Shown here: positions 23,283 through 33,800 of the stretch, piece by piece | How positions within the stretch are numbered: position 1 is the first letter of the stretch | Layout of the letters: every line of letters starts with the position of its first letter | Assembly (NCBI GenBank): GCA_958448165.1 | Contig: CAUDCW010000013.1 | Span: forward strand, 1-53,240 | Length of the DNA: 53,240 nucleotides | Direction: 5' to 3' | Source of the DNA: an uncultured Oscillospiraceae bacterium | Lineage (GTDB): Bacteria; Bacillota; Clostridia; Oscillospirales; Acutalibacteraceae | The notes under the pieces: model-generated | Seen by the model: only the letters and a program-made list of their open reading frames with translations | What the model was told of the DNA's origin: nothing | Databases searched by the model: none | Made by a program: the position numbers and the translations under genes

Positions 23283-24378
23283 AGCTAAAAATCACGAGCC
23301 TCTCTTTCATATAGCTAAGAGAGATTCCCTTCCCGTATATAAATCCTGTGCAATACGCGGTATAGCTATTGTAGCCGCACTGATCGTCGCAGGTGTTATC
23401 ACAATGCTTTTAACGGGCGAAAACCCGCTGAATGTTTATGCAACAATGGTAAAGGGCGCATTTGGCACAAGCAGGCGCATCTGGAGCCTGCTGCAGGGTC
23501 TGGCTATGCTGCTGTGCGTTTCCTTAGCTGTTACCCCTGCATTTAAGATGCGATTCTGGAATATCGGTGCAGAGGGACAGGTTCTTATCGGCGGTCTTGC
23601 AACAGCCGCCTGTATGATTACGCTTGACGATAAATTACCGAACGCACTGCTGATTGTTGTAATGATTGTCGCAAGTATTGCCGCAGGCGCAATCTGGGCG
23701 CTTATTCCGGCATTTTTCAAGGCGAAATTCAACACTAACGAAACACTGTTTACGCTTATGATGAATTATGTTGCAATTCAGCTTGTTTCATACTTTGAAA
23801 TGCTTTGGGAAAATCCAAAGGGCTCAAGCAACATCGGTATCATCAACCAATCCACCCACGCAGGCTGGCTGCCGACTATAGGCAGTTATGAGTATCTGCT
23901 GAATATCATTGTGGTGCTGGGTTTAACCGTATTTATGTATATTTACCTTAAATACAGCAAGCACGGCTATGAGCTTACTGTTGTAGGTGAAAGCGAAAAC
24001 ACGGCAAGATACATCGGACTGAATGTAAAGAAAGTAATTATGAGAACAATGATTTTGTCGGGTGCAATCTGCGGTATTGCAGGCCTGCTTCTTGTCGGAG
24101 GCACTAACCACACAATCACAACCACAACAGCAGGCGGCAGAGGCTTTACTGCTATTATGGTATCGTGGCTTGCAAAATTCAATCCGATCTATATGATTCT
24201 GACTGCTTTTCTGATTGCTTTTCTGCAAGCCGGTGCAGGAGAAATCTCAACAGTGTTCGGATTGAACGAATCTTTCTCCGATATAATCACAGGCATTATT
24301 ATTTTCTTTATTATCGGCTGTGAGTTCTTTATAAACTATAAGCTGCATTTTCGCAGTTCACACAAGGAGGTAAAGTAA
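23275..24378 (+). CDS. nucleoside ABC transporter permease (YufP/BmpB-type), 367 aa
   Basis: It is a multi-pass membrane protein of the BPD_transp_2 family. The N-terminal part has a hydrophobic helix (GIAIVAALIVAGVITMLL), the motif FWNIGAEGQVLIGGLATA is the usual permease coupling region, and helices recur to the end. It overlaps the ATPase gene by eight bases and is followed by the second permease after one base, so the three are translationally coupled. A heterodimeric channel with the next protein is expected. Confidence 0.9.
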   Translation: MNKAKNHEPLFHIAKRDSLPVYKSCAIRGIAIVAALIVAGVITMLLTGENPLNVYATMVKGAFGTSRRIWSLLQGLAMLLCVSLAVTPAFKMRFWNIGAEGQVLIGGLATAACMITLDDKLPNALLIVVMIVASIAAGAIWALIPAFFKAKFNTNETLFTLMMNYVAIQLVSYFEMLWENPKGSSNIGIINQSTHAGWLPTIGSYEYLLNIIVVLGLTVFMYIYLKYSKHGYELTVVGESENTARYIGLNVKKVIMRTMILSGAICGIAGLLLVGGTNHTITTTTAGGRGFTAIMVSWLAKFNPIYMILTAFLIAFLQAGAGEISTVFGLNESFSDIITGIIIFFIIGCEFFINYKLHFRSSHKEVK

Positions 24379-24379
24379 A

Positions 24380-25366
24380 ATGCTGGCAACGATTATACAA
24401 CGTGCCGTAATGCAGGGAATTCCTCTGTTATTCGGTTCTACCGGCGAAATTCTGACGGAAAAATCCGGCAATCTGAACCTCGGTATCCCAGGCATTATGT
24501 ATGTGGGAGGCATCAGCGGTGTTATCGGTGCTTTCTTTTACGAGAACTCCCTTGCCGCTCCCGAAGACGCAAATGCCTTTATGGCAATTTCAATCCCTTT
24601 GCTTTGCAGCATTTTAGGCTCGCTTATTATGGGCTTGATATACTGCTTCCTGACTGTTACACTCAGGGCAAATCAGAATGTAACAGGTCTTGCAATCACA
24701 ACCTTTGGCGTCGGCTTCGGCAACTTCTTCGGCGGCTCGCTTATCAAGCTTGTTGATACGGATATTCCGTCAATCTCTCTCACAACAACAAGCAACTTCT
24801 TCAGAACGACACTGCCTTTTGCCGACTCGACAGGCTGGTTTGGAAAGATATTTCTCTCCTACGGCTTTTTGGCTTACGCCGCCATTATCATTGCGCTCGC
24901 CTGTTCGTTCTTCCTCAACAGAACACGCGGCGGCTTACACCTCAGGGCTGTAGGCGAAAATCCTGCCACTGCTGACGCTGCGGGTATCAGCGTTACGAAA
25001 ACAAAGTATCTTGCTACCTGTATCGGAAGTGTTATTGCAGGTTTGGGCGGTCTTTACTATGTAATGGATTACGCCAACGGCGTGTGGTCTAACGACGGCT
25101 TCGGCGACAGAGGCTGGCTCGCCATTGCTCTTGTAATCTTTGTAATCTGGAAGCCGAAATTCGGCATCTTAGGTTCAATTCTGTTCGGCGGCCTCTACAT
25201 TATTTACCTGTTTATACCGGGTCTTGCTCTGCGCACACAGGAATTGTTCAAAATGCTGCCGTATGTTGTTACAATTATCGTGCTTATTATTGTAAGCGCA
25301 AGGAAGAAAAAAGAAAATCAGGGTCCGCAATCCCTCGGCCTTTCATACTTCAGAGAAGAACGGTAG
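24380..25366 (+). CDS. nucleoside ABC transporter permease (YufQ-type), 328 aa
   Basis: It is the second BPD_transp_2 permease. It has the early LTEKSGNLNLGIPGIMYVGG motif, which matches this half of BMP-type systems, and about eight to ten membrane helices (for example YAAIIIALACSFFL and LAIALVIFVIW). The loop LRAVGENPATADAAGISV is the ATPase-contacting EAA-like segment. It ends the operon. The repeat-rich gap and a terminator follow. Confidence 0.9.
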   Translation: MLATIIQRAVMQGIPLLFGSTGEILTEKSGNLNLGIPGIMYVGGISGVIGAFFYENSLAAPEDANAFMAISIPLLCSILGSLIMGLIYCFLTVTLRANQNVTGLAITTFGVGFGNFFGGSLIKLVDTDIPSISLTTTSNFFRTTLPFADSTGWFGKIFLSYGFLAYAAIIIALACSFFLNRTRGGLHLRAVGENPATADAAGISVTKTKYLATCIGSVIAGLGGLYYVMDYANGVWSNDGFGDRGWLAIALVIFVIWKPKFGILGSILFGGLYIIYLFIPGLALRTQELFKMLPYVVTIIVLIIVSARKKKENQGPQSLGLSYFREER

Positions 25367-25380
25367 AACAATGTGGCTTA

Positions 25381-25525
25381 CGCCGCAATTTCGAGAGAAG
25401 AGAATTTGCAGCCGCCGCAAGCAGCTGCAAATTAAAAAATTCTCGAAAGAGTTCGTAGTGAACAGTCTTGACCGTTCCGCCTCGCTCTGCTGAATGTTGT
25501 AAATGCGTATGGGCGACCCTATAAA
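25381..25525. repeat. modular intergenic repeat after the transporter operon
   Basis: It carries a long hairpin (TTTCGAGA...TCTCGAAA with inner AATTTGCAGC/GCTGCAAATT) and a copy of the module seen in the purC-purF and GT2-radC gaps (GTCTTGACCGTTCCGCCTCGC). It is non-coding. Confidence 0.6.
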
Positions 25526-25532
25526 GAACAAA

Positions 25533-25569
25533 GAAGCCTGATAAACACTGCGTTTGTCAGGCTTTTTTT
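25533..25569 (+). terminator. terminator of the nucleoside transporter operon
   Basis: AAGCCTGA(T)AAAC pairs with GTTT(G)TCAGGCTT and is followed by seven Ts. Confidence 0.85.
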
Positions 25570-25735
25570 GCGCTCGGAAGCGGTAGCAAGATCTTTCAGG
25601 CTTGGCGGCGGATATGTGAGAGAAGCTTACTGCGATTAATCGGGAAGCTGCTGCAAGGAAACGGAATGTAACATAGTGATGGTGATAATTCTTAATTTTA
25701 GTTATGCAAAGTAAGATATTATTCTGCGAAAATAG

Positions 25736-25763
25736 TTGATAAATTGTGAAAATATGATATAAT
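25736..25763 (+). promoter_or_regulatory. hpt promoter
   Basis: TTGATA (25736-25741), 16 bp, TATAAT (25758-25763), 45 bp before the start codon. Confidence 0.6.
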
Positions 25764-25807
25764 ATTCTTTAGTTTTTTTGCAAAAAGTAAAAGGAGCGTA
25801 AAGATTG

Positions 25808-26362
25808 ATGGGTACAATAACCACTGAGGATTTTAACAGCAGAATCAAGCGAATTATATTTTCGGAGGAGCAGATAAAAACGGCGATTGAAAAGGTAGGC
25901 AAACAGATAAGCGATTCTTATGACGGACACCCGTTTTTGCTTGTCAGCATTTTAAAGGGTTCGTTTGTGTTTCTGGCGGACTTATGCCGTGCAATTACAG
26001 CACCCTGCGAAGTCGGCTTTATGTGTGCAAAAAGCTATTATTCTGGAACAGTATCGTCAGGCGTTGTCAAGATTACAATGGACCTTGCGCAGGACGTCAG
26101 CAATTACCACGTTATCATTGTTGAGGACATTATTGACACCGGAAGAACCCTGAACAGTGTTGTTGACCTGCTTAAATCACGCAATCCGCTGTCGCTTAAG
26201 CTGGTGACTCTGCTTGATAAGCCGTCGAGAAGAGCTGTTGACTTGAAAGCAGATGTTTCCTTGTTTACAATTCCGGATTATTTTGTAATCGGCTACGGAC
26301 TTGATTGCGGAGAATATTATCGAAATCTGCCTTATATTGCGGAGTATAATGAAAAGGTATAA
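25808..26362 (+). CDS. hpt: hypoxanthine(-guanine) phosphoribosyltransferase, 184 aa
   Basis: It salvages hypoxanthine (and probably guanine) with PRPP to IMP or GMP. The fold motifs are present in order: LLVSILKGSFVFLADL (first PRPP loop), KSYYSGT, the long PRPP motif VIIVEDIIDTGRTL (residues about 99-112), VTLLDKPSRR and the base-binding PDYFVIGYGLDCGEYYRNLP. ATG at 25808 is preferred over TTG at 25805, with AAGGAG about ten bases upstream. It is monocistronic from its own promoter. With xpt and the transporter it completes a purine salvage set. Confidence 0.94.
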   Translation: MGTITTEDFNSRIKRIIFSEEQIKTAIEKVGKQISDSYDGHPFLLVSILKGSFVFLADLCRAITAPCEVGFMCAKSYYSGTVSSGVVKITMDLAQDVSNYHVIIVEDIIDTGRTLNSVVDLLKSRNPLSLKLVTLLDKPSRRAVDLKADVSLFTIPDYFVIGYGLDCGEYYRNLPYIAEYNEKV

Positions 26363-26469
26363 AAAGTCGGATAAAATACAGATAGAATAAACACCCGATG
26401 ATATACGGAGCCTGTGCGAATGACTGCAATTTGCACAGGCTTCGTAATTATTATTACAAAAACAAATTT

Positions 26470-26647
26470 TAAGGAAACACTGAATAAATCACGCTGCAAG
26501 CTGTTTGCACATCTTGCTTACATATTTCCCGTCAGCCTGACCAAAAAATCCTCGTAATGCGTCAGCATTACTGCGGTTTATTTGTCCAACCTGACGAAAA
26601 ATCTGACGGCGCAATATGCACAAACGATTTAATCAGTGTTTCCCTAA
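26470..26647 (+). mobile_element. MITE family 1, copy B
   Basis: It spans about 178 bp, from TAAGGAAACACTGAATAAAT to AATCAGTGTTTCCCTAA. An inner hairpin GTAATGC-GTCA-GCATTAC lies in the middle. It has no ORF and sits between hpt and the adhesin promoter. Confidence 0.88.
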
Positions 26648-26675
26648 GAATAATCAGTTGATTTACATATAAAGG

Positions 26676-26704
26676 TTGATTTTGTGAACAAAATATTGTA
26701 TTAT
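26676..26704 (+). promoter_or_regulatory. adhesin promoter with palindromic operator
   Basis: TTGATT (26676-26681), 17 bp, TATTAT (26699-26704). ATTTTGT-GA-ACAAAAT (26679-26694), a perfect 7-bp inverted repeat, covers the end of the -35 box and most of the spacer, as a repressor site would. Confidence 0.5.
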
Positions 26705-26735
26705 TATTAATAGGATGTTAAAATAGGCGTATTAT

Positions 26736-27872
26736 ATGAAAGAAGGTAAAACAAATGAAAAACAATGGCGGGCTTCTGTCAATGTTAAAACGCCGAAAGA
26801 CGGTTTTTTAACATTGACTGCGCTGATATTGACTGTTGCACTGACAACGCTGGCGTTGATGACCGGCTTTGGCAATGCAGTCTTATCGCCTGATGATGCT
26901 TCTGCGGCAAATCTGCCGAACACGGCAGGTGCGGCTGTGTCAAATACGGCTGATGACCTTGCCTCGGGCGTAAGTGCCTTGGGCGGTTATATCAACAGCG
27001 CCGAAACAGACCTGAGCACACCAAGAGCGTATGTGACATCAAACGCAGGCAACGCTCAGCGCGAACCCCTGCAATCTGCTCTTGTGCTGAATGAGAATTC
27101 GGTTATGTCCTTGGCGGCAGAGCCGGAGGGCGATTATTTCGCAGTAACATACAAAATTCACGGCTATTGCGGCACTGACGATCATCCTCTTCAGGTGACC
27201 TTTGGTGGAAGTTCATATGATGATAACCTTGGCACCAGCTTATCAAATTCATCGTACAGCGTAAGTGACGGAACCGAGATTACCCGTTATGCCAAAAAGA
27301 CAGCCAATTACCGCAATTACTTTCTTAAGCAGAACTGTCCGTATTCAACAATAGAATCATACAAGATCTACGCCACGGACGACCCAAGCGTGGTTTATAC
27401 GGATGAAGAATCGGATGAATACAAGAATTTTATAAGTCAGTCAAAGTTTTCTCACAGCGCCTATGTGAGGTTCATTAATCCCCAAAAGGTAAATATTACC
27501 ATCGAGGTAACCTACGGCAAATCGTACAATACGATTTATGCTTCAACGCCCAATCCTCTTAATGAATACAACACAAATGTAACATACACATTTTACGGTA
27601 ATATAATCTCCGGCTACTCGACGACAAGCGCCCGGACAATTACCGTTAACGGCAGTAATAATGTGTTTGTAAAACCGGGCGACGAATTAAGAATCCGCAC
27701 CAGCGATTCGAGCAACAGATACTATGAGATCAGAAATCTCAAGGCGTACAAGAGGGCAAGCAACGGAACAAAGGGTGAGGAAATTCCGCTGACCCTATCA
27801 ACGGAAAAAACAAGCTATAACGGCTTTGAGGAATACACCTTCACAATGCCCGAGGACAGCGATATTATTTGA
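26736..27872 (+). CDS. giant surface adhesin, N-terminal part (378 aa before frameshift)
   Basis: A hydrophobic helix (FLTLTALILTVALTTLALMTGF, near residues 24-45) is a signal peptide or anchor, followed by secreted beta-rich Ser/Thr/Asn/Tyr sequence. The ORF ends GFEEYTFTMPEDSDII-TGA at 27870-27872, but the protein plainly continues one base over (EADALYYQTFVNF). With the second ORF it forms about 3,077 residues. An alternative start at ATG 26755 has the better ribosome site (AGAAGG) and would give MKNNGGLLSMLKRRKTVF, a classic signal n-region, but it needs one more T in the T6 run at 26803-26808. The start is therefore uncertain. Confidence 0.75.
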   Translation: MKEGKTNEKQWRASVNVKTPKDGFLTLTALILTVALTTLALMTGFGNAVLSPDDASAANLPNTAGAAVSNTADDLASGVSALGGYINSAETDLSTPRAYVTSNAGNAQREPLQSALVLNENSVMSLAAEPEGDYFAVTYKIHGYCGTDDHPLQVTFGGSSYDDNLGTSLSNSSYSVSDGTEITRYAKKTANYRNYFLKQNCPYSTIESYKIYATDDPSVVYTDEESDEYKNFISQSKFSHSAYVRFINPQKVNITIEVTYGKSYNTIYASTPNPLNEYNTNVTYTFYGNIISGYSTTSARTITVNGSNNVFVKPGDELRIRTSDSSNRYYEIRNLKAYKRASNGTKGEEIPLTLSTEKTSYNGFEEYTFTMPEDSDII

Positions 27873-30800
27873 GGCGGACGCTCTTTATTACCAAACGTTT
27901 GTGAATTTTAAAACAGACGGCAAGCTGTTTTTCACCCCTTCCGATATGGCTCCGACTATTGTCCCGACAAACGGCGGCGTGACGGTGTCATCCAACAAAT
28001 TAAGCATCACAAACTATATAAGTGCAGGCTATGAGTATCAGATAACATATAAAGATACTCTTAACCGTTCCTCTTTGATAAAGGGTGTGCTTAGCTATAC
28101 TGACCTTGACGGCAACGCACAGGAGAAAACATATGAAGCAGTTGACGGCGTTATCACCTTTACCTTGCCTTATGTTATGAAGCCGACAACCGGCAATCAG
28201 ACTGTATTTACTCTTTACTGCGATGACAGCAAGCTTAAAAATCTTGAGATAGCAACGGATACTGCATATAAGGGATATGTAAAGCTGTCTGATGCGGCTG
28301 GCGGAAATTCAATTTCGCGTTATGACCAAAGAGGCACAAGCGGCTTTAATGCCTACACATACAATTCCTTTAGTTATCAGCTATTAAGCAAATCATACAC
28401 ATATTTTGACTTATGCGCAGGCAGAGAATACAAGCTTGAGGATATTTATACCTATTATCAGGGCAAACGCCTTGTTTTCAGCGGCGCAGAAATATTCAAA
28501 AAGGATGCAGACGGCAATGTAACCGATGAAAAGGTTGATGTTACAGATAACGGCGATGGCACATACAGCTTTGTGATGCCTGAGTGCGATATTCAGCTTA
28601 AGCCCCTTTACTATGACAAGCTCCATCAGTTTACAATGGAGAATAATCTGACCGGATTCGGTTCAACAACGCTTGCGCCTGCCGATTCAACGGACAAGTT
28701 ATCTTATATATTCAACAGCAACAGCCCGGGCGGTAACCCTAATCCACAGGCGAATGTTACGCTGGCTGCAAATTCGACAAGGACGCTCCCGTATATACTC
28801 GAGGATGGCACATATACATTAACCCATCAGCTTACAAACGATTCTGCCTACAGGGTAAAAAGCGTCAAGCTTTATAAGCCGTATGTATCCGCAAACGGCA
28901 GCCAGACTAACTATATATATAGAAACTCATCCGACAAATCAATCCTGAATGAGCTCTATGAGGACGAAATTCAGGCACAGGCAATCATCAATAACGGCGA
29001 CGGTACATATACAATCAAGGTGCCGGATTCTTTTACAGAGAATCAGATGGCGATAATCTATACCGAGTTTGAGTATTACGCCGAAAATTATGCCGACATA
29101 CATTATACTGTGACACGCAACAACTTCAACGCTGCTCCGTCAACCGCCCTAAAGGGTTATTTTGAGGACACGGTAGGAATTGCGAACAAAAGCTACTCAT
29201 ATAACACCGCACAAGACCTGACCCTGAGCACTCTTAAAAATCAGGAAATAGAGTTTACTTTAAACAACAGCAATTATCAGGCTGTATATTTACCGCTTAC
29301 GGTTACCGTTACCAATTCGGAAACGGGAGAAGTTGTTGCAAAGGTAAAATATCTGAACGAGGACTATGAATTTGTCGTGGGCAGCGAGGGCGACTTCCTG
29401 TCGGCTCCCGTCACAACCTATGTCGAGAACAGCGACGGTACAAAGACAAAAAATAAAGTTGACTTTAAGATGAAGTTTGCCGATTATCCGATTGACCTAA
29501 AGGTTGAAACGGACAATGCCTATGCACCGCTGATTATCAACCAGTATAAGGTTGATTCGGACGGCAATGTTTCTCCGGTGTCAGACAGCGACGGCTTTTC
29601 TACAAAAATTCAGGCGGCGATTTATAAGAACTCTACTGATGTGAGTGTTGACAGATACCCCGAGCTTCACTCAAAGTTCTTCACCGAGGACGGCTCTTCG
29701 TACAATCAGGGCTTTGATGTGAACGGTGCTTCATACAGCTGTAAATACTTAGTTCCAAGGGGCATTGATATCGCAAGGGTGGCGGTTTCCGCTATTCCGA
29801 CAGCAGCAGAGGGATATATAGTATCAGACATTGAGGCTGTTGCACTTGACAGGTTCGGCACTGAGGTAACAAGCTTATCATATGATTGGTATTTGCCAAC
29901 CAAGGCAGGCTGGACATATACAACAGCAAGCAACAATTACGGGACAGACGGCAATTCGTACCTGTGTTCAACAGGTATCAGAAGCGGCTATCACAATCAG
30001 TCTGAGCAGCTTGTGATAAATGTTTATTATTCGCAGAAATCAAGCCTTACCGTTAACCAAATAATAGAGGATTTTGTCGATGAGTCCAGCGGTACCGAGC
30101 TTGCCAATGTCAAGGTTTCGGACTATAACGAGCCTCGCGAAAATCTCACCACATTTTCAACCGATGACAAGGGCGTGGTTGACACGCTGACATATTCAAT
30201 CAGCGGCAGAAAAGACCACACAAAGGTGGACGAGGTATATACATGGACAAATACCTGCGGCGTTACACAGGGAACAGGACTTAAGCTTGCGATAACGCCA
30301 AAGGGAGCAAGAAATATCAAGAATGTCACAATCTACAAATTGGTTGACGGCGAAAAGCAGGAGCTTGCTTCTACGCTGATAAGCGGAACGGGCTTCCCCG
30401 GTTCCGAGACAGTATATCAGCTTGACAATGCGGTAAGCGTCGGTGAAGATATCTATGTCGATATCACCTACGGTTCAGCGCAGACCCTTAAGGTAGATGT
30501 CAGAATGCTTGATTCAAGCAACGAAGTTGTGCCGAACACGACAAATGTAAGCGTTAAGGTTACCGGAACGGTGACAACAGGCACAGAAGAAGCCGCCGAC
30601 ACAAAGGCGTTTCTCAGGGACGGTGAAACCGAGCGAATCGACAGCTTTACAACATCTGTAAAAGACAGCGTATATGCCTACAGCAACACGAAAATTGCGG
30701 TTGATACTACGCTTGATGACAGCGGCTATGTTATCGCCAATGTGCTGGCTTACGAGATGAACGACAGCGGCAAGGAGATAACAACAAAAAGACTGAACCT

Positions 30801-33800
30801 CAGCACAAGAAAAATTGAAGCCGGTGATACCGAGCTTCAGAGTGCGGCGATTGATTTGTCGCATTGCGAGATGTCAAGTCTGCCTGTCGGCAAGAACACT
30901 ATTATCGTGGTTTATCTTGCAAAGAAATCGACAATGAAGGTTTCTGTTTATACTGCCAATGACGCAGGTGAGTATGAGCTTGGCAACAACACCGGTGACA
31001 GCGGCTCATATATCAACATTTCAGGCAGTAACCAAAATATCGGATATAATCCGTTTACAATAGTTACCTCCACAGACGAGGGCAACTATAACACAGACAG
31101 CTTTACTCTTACAAACGATCCGCCGTCAAGAACAACCAGCATACTTCAGGGCTCGCATATTTCTGCATTTGCACAGCTTCCGTATGACGCCGATTATGTT
31201 GTGTCAAAGATTGTTGTGCGCTACAAGAATGCTGAAGGCGAGATTGTCAAGGATACCTCAGCGTACTGCGGCTCGATTTATACATATACCGACAGCATAA
31301 CGCAGGTAAAATATCTGAGAGTCAACTTCGGCTCAAATTCGTGGATAATGCCGAACAGAGATGATTATGACATCGGCGTTTATCTTATCAAGGCAAAGCA
31401 GGTGCACTCAAAGGTTGTTCTTAATTCTGCCGACGGAACATCAACAAGAGGCGACAGGGCAGGCGATGCCTATATATACGGCAAGAATAATATTGACACC
31501 GAGGTTACAGCTCCGTTCTCGACAAATGCAAGCTCAAGCTATAACGCAATTAAGGCGGAATCGCCTTTCGTTAAATCGGTAAAATGTGTTCGCGGCACAG
31601 AGCTTTCGTTCAAGGTAAGAACGGCGAGCCGGAACTTCTATATAGGCAGTGTTTCGGCACATCTCGGTTCCGAGGACGGAACTGCAATAAAGCTTACTGA
31701 GTCTGAGCCGGACAAAAACGGCTATATTACCTATACTCTTGTAAATAGAGACGGAAGCAATTATACAATGCCGTCTTTGAACGATGTTTATATCAATGTT
31801 GTGTTTGAGGCAAAATCAACCTCAACTATTAATATTGATTACACATACACCGATGACTACAAGACCTTCAAGCCGATTACTGACGATATCGCCGAGGTTG
31901 TAATATCGGGCACCAACAGCATTGAAGCCTTCAAGGGCTTGCCTGTTATTACAGACAGCACAGGTGCACAGGCTGATTCCTTTACATTGGAAAGCGGTCA
32001 GGGCACCGCCACATATACAGCCTTAGCCGGCTCGAATATTAAAGTCGGAGCAAGCTATATAGAGGGACATTATTATATCCCGTATAAGCTTGAAGTCACT
32101 GATGCTAATGCGCAGAACGTGTCAAAAAGCGCAGGCTACGGCACCGGAAGCTGCACGGTTTCGCTGAGCGGTATTATTGCCGAAAAGACCTACAATATCA
32201 AGGTAGTTCTTGTGCCTGCATCATTGATATCAATAAAACAATTTGAGAACAACAGATACGGCGATACCCCTGAAAATGTTCTGATGACAAGCAGAGTAGA
32301 AAATATGCATCGTGCCGAGCTTACAGCGGTTAACTCCGATTTCAGCACGCCGCTGGCGAAGACAAGTACATTGTCTGGCAGCTTCAGTGCAAGGCCGAAT
32401 TCAGAAGTATATCTTGTTGCAATCGGCACAACCTTCAGCGTTACCTTCAACAACAATACTGCGGCGCCGGGTTATCTTAAAGCGGCAAAATTCTATAAGG
32501 ACGCCGCCGATGTAAGCGAAAGCCTTGTCAAGCAGAGTGAAGAAGAGGGCATTGTGACATATACCTTTGACGGTGCTATAACCGCCGACAGTATATATTC
32601 TGTTGAGGGATATTACGACTGCATAGATTTGTTCATAAAGACCAATTATTCGCCTGTCAATGTGTATCTGATGTTGTCGGACGAGAGCGACGGCAGAAAT
32701 GTTGATGTGAACAATCCGAACACCTACAAGGAAAAGATATTGCTCAGAGATATGTCCTCAGCACAGAAGGTTTTGCAGAGGGTTGCTGAGGATTATAAAA
32801 CAATGACGGGCAAGCTGTACTTTATATTGGAGAAAAACACGTCTAATGATGATGTTGCCCTTCAGTCTGCAAGCTGGTACGATTACTGCGATAAGATTAC
32901 CCGTGATATAAAGAACACGCTTGTTGAGAATATCTACACAAGAGAAGTAAACGGCATTACAAAATACTACTATTGGTATCAGGCGACGCCTGTATATGAA
33001 TCATCAACGCCGATTGACAACACGATGGATTTTGAAATTGCGTTTACAACAGAAAAACCGCCCGTCAACCCAAACCCGCCGTCGAAGCCGACAGAAGCCA
33101 AGGTGACGGTAACACAGTTTGAACGAACAAGCAACACGGGCTATGTTGAAACCACAAACGGAAAAACCGTAGTGTCACTTGCAAATTCAAGCGAAAAATT
33201 CACCTACAACGGCAGTGAGGTTTCAAGCTTTGAAGTGCCTGTTGACGCAGGCTCGGGCGTTCTGCTTTCAAGTGCAAGCGCCTTGACCAAGACGGGACAG
33301 ACGGTGGTTCTTGATGTAACTCCGCCTGATAAATACATTGTTTCCAAGGTCGAGGTTATCACCGACAGCGGAACAGCCTATACCGCCACGTCAAAGGACG
33401 GTGTTTATAAGGCTGCCGTTAACAGCGGCATTGTGAATATCAATGTTTACTTCTCACAGCCGCTTGTAACAATCAGCACTAACAACACCGCGTCTGACGC
33501 AAAGGGTACGGTTGCGATCGGCGGCAGTGAAATTATCGGCACAAACGAGTTTATGGACTCAACGCTGGTAAATGCAGGTGATTCAAAAACACTTGTTGTT
33601 TCGCCGCTGAACTATACAAAGGACGGCGTGGAATATCAGTATCACGTTTCATATGTGCTCATGGGCAACGAGCGCAACAATATGTCGCTTATCGACCCTG
33701 CGCTTATTTCAACCGACCCGGATACGGGCGTGTCAACCATAACGCTCGGAAATATATCGGGCGATGTCGATATACACATTCAGTTTGCCGGTGAGGGAGA

